A stretch of 7,410 nucleotides of DNA from Pseudomonadota bacterium (GTDB lineage: Bacteria; SZUA-182; DTGQ01): the NCBI GenBank assembly GCA_030605265.1, contig JAUWIR010000210.1:1-7410 (forward strand), read 5' to 3'. The notes beneath the pieces are model-generated. The model was not told where the DNA came from. It did no database searches and saw only the letters and a program-made list of their open reading frames with translations. Made by a program: the position numbers and the translations under genes. Shown in pieces: positions 1-5,809 of this stretch (the first letter of the stretch is position 1; each line of letters begins with the position of its first letter).

Positions 1-322
1 AATTTCAATCCGGCCGAATAAGAAACGTGCCATCACCCTTACTGAGCATGGCACACCTTCTGTTCATGTCAGGTTATTGGGGACTATTGCGGCAGGAGAA
101 CCGATTGAGGCAATTGAGAACGTTGAAATCATCTCGGTCCCACAAGAATTTCTGGGAAGGGGTGAAAATTTTTGTTTAAGGGTGAAAGGGGATTCTATGG
201 TGGGTGATGGAATACATGATGGAGATATTGTCATTATTAATAAAAGGGTGACAGTGAACAATAACGAAATGGTAGCACAACGCCTGCCTCAAAACGTTCC
301 GATGACAGGGGTGCCTGAATAA
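1..322 (+). pseudogene. lexA: LexA-like SOS repressor, C-terminal fragment truncated before the catalytic lysine
   Basis: The frame is open from base 2 of the window, so the N-terminal winged-helix part lies outside. Visible are the linker (PNKKRAITL), the self-cleavage region IAAGEPIEA with an Ala-Gly scissile bond at about 92-97, and the S24 peptidase nucleophile in GDSMVGDGIHDGD (Ser codon 194-196). LexA normally continues after NNEMVVA into a strand carrying the catalytic lysine (as in VTVKR) and about 30 more residues. Here homology stops after NNEMVA at about 277, followed by the unrelated tail QRLPQNVPMTGVPE and a stop at 320-322. Without the lysine, RecA-stimulated autocleavage should fail, so I call this a broken gene. 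Alternatives are a LexA-like prophage repressor remnant, an assembly junction, or a non-cleavable variant. The fold assignment is firm; the functional loss is inferred from the missing segment. Confidence 0.8.
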
Positions 323-347
323 TATGGGTGCGTTGCCGGCAATTTTA

Positions 348-413
348 ATATTGATTTATATTTCTTCTTATATTTTCAATACTTACCTATATTTATCTAT
401 ATTGATTTATATT
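348..413. repeat. 15-bp direct repeat, two copies
   Basis: The sequence ATATTGATTTATATT occurs exactly at 348-362 and again at 399-413, so the start-to-start spacing is 51 bp. The interval is also AT-rich, with related TATATTTATCTATATT text. It may be a binding region for a DNA-bending protein or regulator, or only the product of low sequence complexity. Confidence 0.45.
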
Positions 414-510
414 CATATAATTGGAAAATTCTGAAATTTTTATTATATAGCCATCTTGAGATCTGTGCAATACCATTTGCCTAGAGATAAAAAGTGGCTA
501 AGATATTCAC

Positions 511-539
511 TTGACGAGCATAATGATAAGAGGTAGTAT
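511..539 (+). promoter_or_regulatory. Candidate sigma70-type promoter for bshC
   Basis: TTGACG at 511-516 is followed after exactly 17 bases by TAGTAT at 534-539. These match the consensus at 5/6 and 4/6 positions. Transcription would start near 546 and leave a leader of about 85 nt before the bshC ATG. The call rests only on spacing and consensus match. Confidence 0.45.
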
Positions 540-631
540 CCTGGGGAAAGGGTGATTCAATGTAAGCGTTCTTTAATCTTGAGTGCTTTCCAATGCTTTT
601 AAATTAACTGTGGGGGCCCCAAATTTCTCCA

Positions 632-1960
632 ATGAAACTAAAAGTTATTGAAAAATGCCATTTTTCAAAAATACTGCCGCAAGGGACTTTGCTGATTGAT
701 TATGCTCAAAATCCCTCCTCTTTTGCTGACTGTTTCCATTTTAATCCAACACAAGTAATAGAAAAAATACAGGCCATTGAAAAGCAAAAATTTTTCAACC
801 GAAAGCTTCTGGTTGAATATCTTTACCAGTATCATTTAGATTTAAAAGCGCCCTCGAAAACCTTACAAAATATCCTTCAATTAAACGATCCGGATAGTTT
901 AGTTATTATGACCGGGCAACAGCCGGGTTTGCTGACCGGACCACTTTATACTATCTATAAAACAATAGCCTGCCTTCAGGTAGCCAAAAAAATTCAGCAA
1001 CAATTAAACAGAAAATGCATTCCGATTTTTTGGATGGCTTCAGAAGATCATAACCTAAAAGAAGTCACCTCTGTTTTTTTCCCAAACCTTCTTGGTACTG
1101 AATATGAAAAATTCTCTCTACGTCCCAAGCGAGGGCATTTTAAAAAACCAGTTGGTCTTATTCCTCTTGAAAAGGAAAAAATAGTTTCTTTGCTTAATAA
1201 GGTAAAAAATTTTCTTTCTGCTTCATCTCACTTTGATGAAGCAGAGAAAATGCTTTACCACACCTTGAATCACTCTAATACCCTTGGCCAATGGTTTTCC
1301 CGTCTAATGCTCACTCTCTTTCAAAACTCGGGTCTTGTGCTTTTGGAGCCCAATAGTCCTATCTTGAAAAAATTGGCCGCCCCCCTTTGGGAAAAAATTG
1401 TTAGTGATCCCCTTGCCTTGCCAAAACGAATAAATCTATCAGGAAAGGCCATAGAGCAAAAGGGGTATATACGTCAACTTCCCATTTATACAAATCAGTG
1501 CCCCTTTTTTCTCTATGAAGAGCAACGAAGAGAAGGGGTAAGCTGGAGCGGCCACTCTTTTAACACTATAAAACACAGCTATTCAAAAGAAGATTATCAT
1601 ACTATTGTCCAAAATTTTCCGGAAAGGCTCAGTCCTAATGTATATCTGCGGCCCATTCTTTCAGAATTCCTCTTTCCCACTCTTTTCTATCTTGGTGGGC
1701 CGGGAGAAATAGGCTATTTTGCTCAGTTAAAAAAAGTGTATGAATATTTTGATCTTACAATGCCCATCTTGCTCCCTCGGTTGAGTATAACTTTACACAG
1801 CCGAGAATTGAAACTGCCCGATGTTCCTTTTCCACAGGAAAGATGGTTGAATATTTTCTATTTTCTTAACCAATTTGGGGAAGATTTTTTGACATGCTTA
1901 CAGGAATTGCCTATTGAAGAAAATTATTTCCATCATTACCGGGTTTTAATAGATTCATAA
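632..1960 (+). CDS. bshC: Bacillithiol biosynthesis cysteine-adding enzyme BshC, compact form
   Basis: BshC is the cytoplasmic protein assigned to the last step of bacillithiol synthesis, adding cysteine to glucosaminyl-malate. Family hallmarks are clear: MTGQQPGLLTGPLYTIYK at about residues 93-110, PIFWMASEDHNLKEV at 131-145, GGPGEIGYFAQL at 355-366 and LPRLS at 381-385. The usual C-terminal block is present as FPQERWLNIFYFLNQFG (about 400-416). At 442 residues the protein is about 100 shorter than typical members (about 540). The shortfall falls between LPRLSITLHSRELK and the C-terminal block, where family members carry a long coiled-coil used for dimerisation. The ATG at 632 gives a natural N-terminus, but its Shine-Dalgarno is poor: only a G-run at 612-616 inside GGGGGCCCC. 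bshB1 follows 132 bp downstream. Family assignment is firm; whether this short form is active is unknown. Confidence 0.92.
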   Translation: MKLKVIEKCHFSKILPQGTLLIDYAQNPSSFADCFHFNPTQVIEKIQAIEKQKFFNRKLLVEYLYQYHLDLKAPSKTLQNILQLNDPDSLVIMTGQQPGLLTGPLYTIYKTIACLQVAKKIQQQLNRKCIPIFWMASEDHNLKEVTSVFFPNLLGTEYEKFSLRPKRGHFKKPVGLIPLEKEKIVSLLNKVKNFLSASSHFDEAEKMLYHTLNHSNTLGQWFSRLMLTLFQNSGLVLLEPNSPILKKLAAPLWEKIVSDPLALPKRINLSGKAIEQKGYIRQLPIYTNQCPFFLYEEQRREGVSWSGHSFNTIKHSYSKEDYHTIVQNFPERLSPNVYLRPILSEFLFPTLFYLGGPGEIGYFAQLKKVYEYFDLTMPILLPRLSITLHSRELKLPDVPFPQERWLNIFYFLNQFGEDFLTCLQELPIEENYFHHYRVLIDS

Positions 1961-1997
1961 AAATAAAAAGTTATAAGTGTAAACTACTTTTTGTTCT

Positions 1998-2027
1998 TTG
2001 TGAAGGATGCCGATTTTCCAATATAAA
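1998..2027 (+). promoter_or_regulatory. Possible promoter for bshB1
   Basis: TTGTGA at 1998-2003 and TATAAA at 2022-2027 are separated by 18 bases in the 132-bp gap after bshC. The -10 matches consensus at 5/6 and the -35 at 4/6. If used, bshB1 has its own promoter in addition to read-through from bshC. Weak evidence in an AT-rich stretch. Confidence 0.3.
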
Positions 2028-2080
2028 ATATTCTCTGTGTTCTTGTGAATAGATTTTGACGAAACAAAATTAATTAAAAA

Positions 2081-2085
2081 GGGAG
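2081..2085 (+). promoter_or_regulatory. Ribosome binding site of bshB1
   Basis: GGGAG ends 7 bases before the ATG at 2093, a standard Shine-Dalgarno arrangement. It fixes this start and contrasts with the poor site in front of bshC. Confidence 0.65.
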
Positions 2086-2092
2086 ACATTCT

Positions 2093-2812
2093 ATGAAAGG
2101 GCCCACTGAACACCCTCTTGATTTTCTTGCCTTTGGTGCCCATCCTGATGATGTGGAAATGGGGATTGGAGGGCTTTTAATTAAGATGAATAAAAAGGGG
2201 TACCGCACAGGGATTGTGGATTTGACTCGTGGGGAGATGGGAAGTTACGGAACAGCTGAAACTCGATTTGAGGAAGCTGAAAAGGCCTCTCAAATTTTAC
2301 AGGTGACTCTTCGGGAAAATCTTGATTTAGGGGATACGCAACTTTCGCTGAGTAGAGAAAATATCCTGGCGGTAACAAAAGTTATCAGAAAACTAAGGCC
2401 TTCAATCATTCTCTCACCCCATGTGATTGACTGGCACCCGGACCACTCAGCTACCGGTCAATTAATTCAACAAGCCTTTTTTCATGTTCGCTTAAAAAAG
2501 TTAGACCTTGAATATCCTCCTCACTATCCCCAAAATATTTTCTATTATCCCTGCCATAAACCGGTAATCCCAACTTTTATTATTGATATCAGTGAGGAAT
2601 TTACTCAAAAAATGAAGGCCCTTCATGCTTATCAATCGCAAATATCTGCCGGAAAAAAAGTAAAGCATTCCTCTCATACTATTGGAATTTCAGACTACTC
2701 CTTCCATGTAGAATCCCGCTGCCGGTACTTTGGTTCACTTATTGATGTAAAATATGGTGAAGCGCTTTTAACTGAAAGGCCCTTGAATGTAAGCGACCCT
2801 TTAAAATTATAA
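2093..2812 (+). CDS. bshB1: Bacillithiol biosynthesis deacetylase BshB1 (PIG-L/LmbE family)
   Basis: This is a zinc-dependent cytoplasmic N-deacetylase that converts N-acetylglucosaminyl-malate to glucosaminyl-malate, the substrate for BshC. The 239-residue length is usual for the family. The AHPDD motif is at residues 16-20, giving zinc ligands H17 and D20 and general base D19. The second metal motif WHPDH is at 114-118, with H118 as third ligand and H115 as the probable second catalytic histidine. The segment TRGEMGSYGTAETRFEEA (about 45-62) is the signature that separates the BshB1 branch from other LmbE-like proteins, and the C-terminal YGEALLTERPL resembles the BshB1 end. The start is supported by GGGAG 7 nt upstream. 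Its position behind bshC strengthens the pathway call. MshB or a generic LmbE deacetylase is possible but less likely. No defects were seen. Confidence 0.93.
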   Translation: MKGPTEHPLDFLAFGAHPDDVEMGIGGLLIKMNKKGYRTGIVDLTRGEMGSYGTAETRFEEAEKASQILQVTLRENLDLGDTQLSLSRENILAVTKVIRKLRPSIILSPHVIDWHPDHSATGQLIQQAFFHVRLKKLDLEYPPHYPQNIFYYPCHKPVIPTFIIDISEEFTQKMKALHAYQSQISAGKKVKHSSHTIGISDYSFHVESRCRYFGSLIDVKYGEALLTERPLNVSDPLKL

Positions 2813-2907
2813 GACTATGGGCCGTCGAAGCGCCAAAATTGGGGACCTTAACGAAAAGTTGATAAAGTAAAGTTTAATGATGTATTTCTTCCCTTTGCAG
2901 TTAAGGT

Positions 2908-3124
2908 TTAGATGCCGTGCGGGCCGTATGCCGGATATCTCAATTCCCCGGTAGGGCCTAAACTTATGTTGAGTTCGTCAACAATTCCGGCAAAGGTTAT
3001 TGCCGAATTTATCTTCAAAAGCGTTCATGAATTCAACATACTGGTTCATAACAGCATATGAAGTCCATACAGAGATTGCATCTTGGCTATAATTGCCTTT
3101 TTCACTCTTAAATTGTAAATTTTG
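2908..3124 (-). pseudogene. Internal fragment of a GH14 beta-amylase, frameshifted
   Basis: Read on the minus strand, bases 3124 to about 2993 give QNLQFKSEKGNYSQ followed by a stretch ending FEDKFGNNL. The frame then runs into a stop at 2978-2980. Dropping one T from the run at 2992-2994 restores AGIVDELNISLGPTGELR and continues as YPAYGPHGI to a stop at 2908-2910. GPxGELRYPxY is the signature around the catalytic acid glutamate of beta-amylases (E172 in the Bacillus cereus enzyme); here the Glu codon is at 2944-2946. The LxFKSE element about 40 residues earlier also matches the order seen in bacterial beta-amylases. Only about 72 residues of a domain of more than 400 remain, so it cannot be active. 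It begins 20 bp after the amylase stop codon, which suggests a deletion or rearrangement joined them. Any amylase similarity outside this stretch was not found. Confidence 0.72.
2983..3009. repeat. Stem-loop inside the beta-amylase relic
   Basis: AATTCCGGCAA (2983-2993) and TTGCCGAATT (3000-3009) can pair with one bulged C and a 6-base loop. No T-run follows on either strand, so it is at best a weak terminator for the convergent genes. It lies in former coding sequence and spans the frameshift site, so it may be incidental. Confidence 0.35.
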
Positions 3125-3143
3125 TTTCGAAAGAGGTGTATCC

Positions 3144-5402
3144 CTATTGCTTATATACAGAGATGTCCTTAGCGCTGTCATTGAAAGTGATTTTATAATT
3201 ACCCGGGCCCAGGGTAATCAGGTAATCCGAGGCAGCAGGATAAGCCTCACACCAATCAGGGTATGGCGTGATCTTAAATCGTGGATTATCTCCTTCAAAT
3301 GCCTGTCTAATCACCCAGTGCTCTCCTTCCTTGACCATAGGCGTTATTCCCCAACCATTGGGGGTACCTCTGAAGTAGGCATGATTCCAGTCTAATTTTT
3401 GGGCAGTAATTTCTTTTGAGGTCGGATTGAAGATAATTTTATAAGTGCCGGGGCCTTGCGTGATTAAGTAATCCGAGGAAGGATAAGCTTCAAGCCAATT
3501 CTTATAACGGCTTATTTTAAAACGCGGATTATCTTTGTAAAATTCTTGGATGGTATTGTACGATCCATCAACGCAACCCATAAGTGTCGTGCCCCAATAG
3601 TTCGGCGTTCCTCGAAAATACCAAACATCGAATGCCGGGGGTATTACATTTTCATAGGTGATGAATTCCCCTTGATTGTTGCGGTATCGGTCGATATTTC
3701 CCAAAAAGACAACCTTGCTGTTAAAGGCGAATACATTCCCCACACGATAAATGGAACGGTTGAAATTATTTACTGTTTCATAGCTTCCCCCTCCCATAAG
3801 TGCATGGGCTTCTGTTCCCTCCGGCATATCTAAACCGCATTTGCTTAAATCTACACAAATTTCCAAATTGTCAGGGCTAAAATTGTGGACAACGAGAATT
3901 TTTTCACCAAAATATTCTCTGATAATGGAAAGGGTTTTTGATTCACTATCTTGAGAATCCCGGACCTGACGACAATATGTAGGGACAAAATAGGTAATCC
4001 CTGCACTTAGGGCGGCATAGGTATTTCTTAAAGTGAGGATTTGACGATAATGATTCAACAAAGAACCTGGATCACCCTTCTGAACCTCCACAGCTTGCCA
4101 ATCCATAGGCATGCGAATGAGATGATCATTGCCCGCGCCTCTCATGCCGATCTCTTCTCCGTAATAGATAACGGGATTACCGGAAAGCAGAAGATAGAGA
4201 GAGGCGACACTTTTCATTTTGGCAGTATCGTTTTCTAACTGAGAGGCAACTCGATCGCCGGCAAATTGATCGTGATTGCTTAAAAAAATGGCATCCTGAG
4301 TACCTGAGGGAAGATGATTCTGAATGGCATAAAGATGTTTCATTAAATCGGAGGGCCTCTTTTCTTGCTTTAATGTATTCATGAGATCACCTTGGTATTT
4401 AAAATGGAAAGCACAATGAAATTCATCGCCATTGCCGTAATAATCAAGCATTTCATCATATTCCTCAGTGGGTGCCTCAGCCAGAAGAATAGCGCTCGGG
4501 TTAATCCCTTCAAGCCTTCTTCTTATCTCTTTCCAAATTTCATGAGTTGCCGCAAGGTCCTTCTGCAGCCCATCACCTTCTTCAACAAGATAGCGGACCG
4601 CATCACAGCGAAAGCCATTTACCCCGGTTTCATTGATCCAAAATTTCATAATGTTTTCAACTTCATTGATAAGCTCGTGTCTGGAAACAGAATCATTGAA
4701 ATTCAGATCAGGCATGGTTGAACTAAAAACTGCATAAAAGTAATTATCGTCGTCAGGATTGCCGTTATCATCACGATCTAAATGTGAATAGGGATCCAAA
4801 TGCCAGGGTTGACCTTCCCCCCAGGGTAAATTCCAGTCAAGATTAGATTCTTCCCAGACAAACCAGTGATCTTTTCTGATATTTGGATCAGAATGAGAAA
4901 ACCATGGATGATCTTTTCCTAGATGATTAACTACCAGATCAAGGATAATTCTGATGTCCTTTTGCTTTGCAGCGCTCACTAATTTTCTAAGATCTTCTAT
5001 ATCTCCATAGCGTGGATCAATACTGTAATAATTAACAGTGTCGTAACCATGATCGCTCATTGCTTTGAAAATGGGCATAAGCCATATCGCCTTAACACCC
5101 AGTGTTTCCAAATAGTCCAGTTTTTCCCTAACACCATCAAGATCTCCTCCAAACCTATCCACAAATAACTGATAAATATTTGTTTCCCTTACCCAAGAGG
5201 CGTCTTCCTCCCGGGGCCGTAACGCAAATTTCTCCTGGGCGCGTAACGCAAATGTCTCCTGGGCGCGTAATGTCTCCCGGCTGGAAAGAAACTTCATATT
5301 GTTTTTACTTCTACATCCATGGAAAAGAGAAAGGCTCAAAATTATAATACCTAAAATAGTAAAATTTTTTCTTATTGTATTCAATTTGTAGTGGGCTCTC
5401 AT
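3144..5402 (-). CDS. GH13 alpha-amylase-type lipoprotein with tandem C-terminal starch-binding-like modules
   Basis: This is a predicted exported, lipid-anchored glycosidase acting on starch-type alpha-glucans. Residues 1-30 form a signal peptide (basic start, hydrophobic stretch, then LFHGC, an imperfect lipobox with Cys30). Residues 42-66 are a charged linker built from an 8-residue repeat. The GH13 barrel begins near residue 74 (NIYQLFVDRF) and has all conserved regions: DLVVNH (155-160), GFRCDAVRYL with nucleophile D267, LLAEA with acid/base E309, and FLSNHD with D378. MPDLN (230-234) resembles the GH13_36-type fifth region, so an intermediate alpha-amylase/neopullulanase specificity is plausible. 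An acidic insert (209-220, DRDDNGNPDDDN) may bind calcium. Residues 593-673 and 674-752 are two related modules, both starting YFRGTPN. The ATG at 5402 has a strong Shine-Dalgarno 5 nt upstream. Exact specificity is not predictable from sequence alone. Confidence 0.9.
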   Translation of the reverse strand: MRAHYKLNTIRKNFTILGIIILSLSLFHGCRSKNNMKFLSSRETLRAQETFALRAQEKFALRPREEDASWVRETNIYQLFVDRFGGDLDGVREKLDYLETLGVKAIWLMPIFKAMSDHGYDTVNYYSIDPRYGDIEDLRKLVSAAKQKDIRIILDLVVNHLGKDHPWFSHSDPNIRKDHWFVWEESNLDWNLPWGEGQPWHLDPYSHLDRDDNGNPDDDNYFYAVFSSTMPDLNFNDSVSRHELINEVENIMKFWINETGVNGFRCDAVRYLVEEGDGLQKDLAATHEIWKEIRRRLEGINPSAILLAEAPTEEYDEMLDYYGNGDEFHCAFHFKYQGDLMNTLKQEKRPSDLMKHLYAIQNHLPSGTQDAIFLSNHDQFAGDRVASQLENDTAKMKSVASLYLLLSGNPVIYYGEEIGMRGAGNDHLIRMPMDWQAVEVQKGDPGSLLNHYRQILTLRNTYAALSAGITYFVPTYCRQVRDSQDSESKTLSIIREYFGEKILVVHNFSPDNLEICVDLSKCGLDMPEGTEAHALMGGGSYETVNNFNRSIYRVGNVFAFNSKVVFLGNIDRYRNNQGEFITYENVIPPAFDVWYFRGTPNYWGTTLMGCVDGSYNTIQEFYKDNPRFKISRYKNWLEAYPSSDYLITQGPGTYKIIFNPTSKEITAQKLDWNHAYFRGTPNGWGITPMVKEGEHWVIRQAFEGDNPRFKITPYPDWCEAYPAASDYLITLGPGNYKITFNDSAKDISVYKQ
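3147..3626 (-). repeat. Two tandem protein modules (about 80 residues each) at the amylase C-terminus
   Basis: Module A (residues 593-673, bases 3626-3384) and module B (674-752, bases 3383-3147) share YFRGTPNxWG, DNPRFKI, a WxEAYP segment, DYLIT, GPGxYKI and IFN/TFN in the same order. The pattern resembles small beta-sandwich starch-binding modules found on amylases and pullulanases. I do not assign a CBM family. The DNA copies have diverged, so the duplication is not recent. Confidence 0.75.
5218..5280 (-). repeat. 24-bp in-frame tandem repeat in the amylase linker
   Basis: On the plus strand, CGTAACGCAAAT(T/G)TCTCCTGGGCG occurs at 5218-5241 and 5242-5265, differing at one base. A third, shortened copy begins at 5266 (CGTAATGTCTCCCGG) and lacks an internal 6 bases. 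Each full unit encodes LRAQE(T/K)FA, and the shortened unit also keeps frame. It lengthens the spacer between the lipid anchor and the catalytic barrel and looks like a recent slippage product. Confidence 0.85.
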
Positions 5403-5407
5403 AAGTA

Positions 5408-5414
5408 CTCCTCT
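5408..5414 (-). promoter_or_regulatory. Ribosome binding site of the amylase gene
   Basis: On the minus strand AGAGGAG stands 5 bases before the ATG at 5400-5402. It is the strongest Shine-Dalgarno in the window and supports the start that includes the signal peptide. Confidence 0.75.
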
Positions 5415-5561
5415 TCGATTATCAATTTTGTTTTTATATAATTAACTTTCGTTATAATAAGCTATTTAATGGAATATTCTTTATTAATCAAATTATTTTT
5501 ATCTTATAAATTATGTTTATAATGATCGTTTTTTTATATCAAGGCTTAATTTTGATTAAAT

Positions 5562-5590
5562 AAAATAATACTAAAATAATTATTTGTCAA
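5562..5590 (-). promoter_or_regulatory. Candidate promoter of the amylase gene
   Basis: On the minus strand a perfect TTGACA (5585-5590) is followed after 17 bases by TATTTT (5562-5567, 4/6 match). Transcription would start near 5555, giving an AT-rich leader of about 150 nt. The length of the leader leaves room for post-transcriptional control, but no known riboswitch was recognised. Confidence 0.45.
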
Positions 5591-5713
5591 TCAAAAATTA
5601 AAATTTTAAATTTTAGATCAAATTTATGGTCTCTATTTTGTATCGTATTAAACTATCGTCACTATTTGATTGTCTTTATTTCAGGGCCAAGGCAAGGAAA
5701 ACCACCCGGGTCA

Positions 5714-5746
5714 AAGAACTAATGGGGAAAGATTTTATCAGTTCCT
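5714..5746 (-). terminator. Possible stem-loop terminator downstream of the ZU5-barrel gene
   Basis: On the minus strand AGGAACTGAT and ATTAGTTCTT form a 10-bp stem (two G-U pairs) around a 13-base loop. It lies about 65 bp after the stop codon at 5810. Only three T bases follow, so intrinsic termination would be weak. The wobble pairs favour the minus-strand transcript over the plus-strand one. Confidence 0.3.
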
Positions 5747-5809
5747 GTTATTTTGACTATGATTATTGAGAAAAACTGATACTCGTAATCTATATTTTTC
5801 CTCACATAC

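Larger units (their letters stand above)
323..631. other. AT-rich intergenic region between the lexA fragment and bshC
   Basis: No open frame of credible length or recognisable protein similarity was seen on either strand. The left part, about 340-450, is almost entirely A and T and carries a 15-bp direct repeat. The right part has a promoter-like pair and an 8-bp GGGGCCCC palindrome at 613-620, just upstream of the bshC start. There is no obvious terminator for the lexA fragment. A 10-bp perfect palindrome, TTGCCGGCAA at 333-342, has no room for a loop. Confidence 0.6.
2813..3143. other. Convergent intergenic region holding a beta-amylase relic
   Basis: This is the gap between the ends of bshB1 (+) and the amylase gene (-). 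Its right two-thirds is the GH14 fragment listed separately. The left part (2813-2907) shows no protein similarity. An 8-bp inverted repeat, ACCTTAAC (2845-2852) and GTTAAGGT (2900-2907), is separated by 47 bases. No classic stem plus T-run terminator was found for either flanking gene. Confidence 0.5.
5403..5809. other. Intergenic region between the barrel-fusion gene and the amylase gene
   Basis: The part nearest the amylase (about 5420-5640) is extremely AT-rich and holds its likely promoter and leader. The other part (5640-5809) has more normal composition. It contains a stem-loop at 5714-5746 and an opposite-strand 47-codon open frame (5626-5769, +) with no ribosome binding site. No protein similarity was recognised in this frame. 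Confidence 0.55.

Noticed and set aside
333..342. Perfect palindrome TTGCCGGCAA after the lexA fragment followed by TTTT as a terminator.
   Set aside because: With a loop allowed only about 3 base pairs remain, too few for a terminator stem.
613..620. GGGGCCCC palindrome just upstream of bshC as a possible operator.
   Set aside because: Only 8 bp, no second copy or conservation evidence in the window; mentioned only in context.
1965..1992. A hairpin after bshC (AAAAAGT and ACTTTTT arms) resembling a terminator.
   Set aside because: The stem is nearly all A-T with a 14-base loop, so it would be unstable; not listed as a terminator.
2978..3181. A 67-residue minus-strand frame that first suggested a C_GCAxxC-type redox protein (FxxKFGxxxC ending).
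   Set aside because: The CRNC end arises only after the frameshift; the alternate frame reads into the GELRYP beta-amylase motif, which explains the region far better.
4392..4721. A 109-codon plus-strand frame, and several other frames of 60-100 codons opposite the amylase and ZU5-barrel genes.
   Set aside because: They are antisense to strongly supported coding sequence, have no recognisable domains and no ribosome sites.
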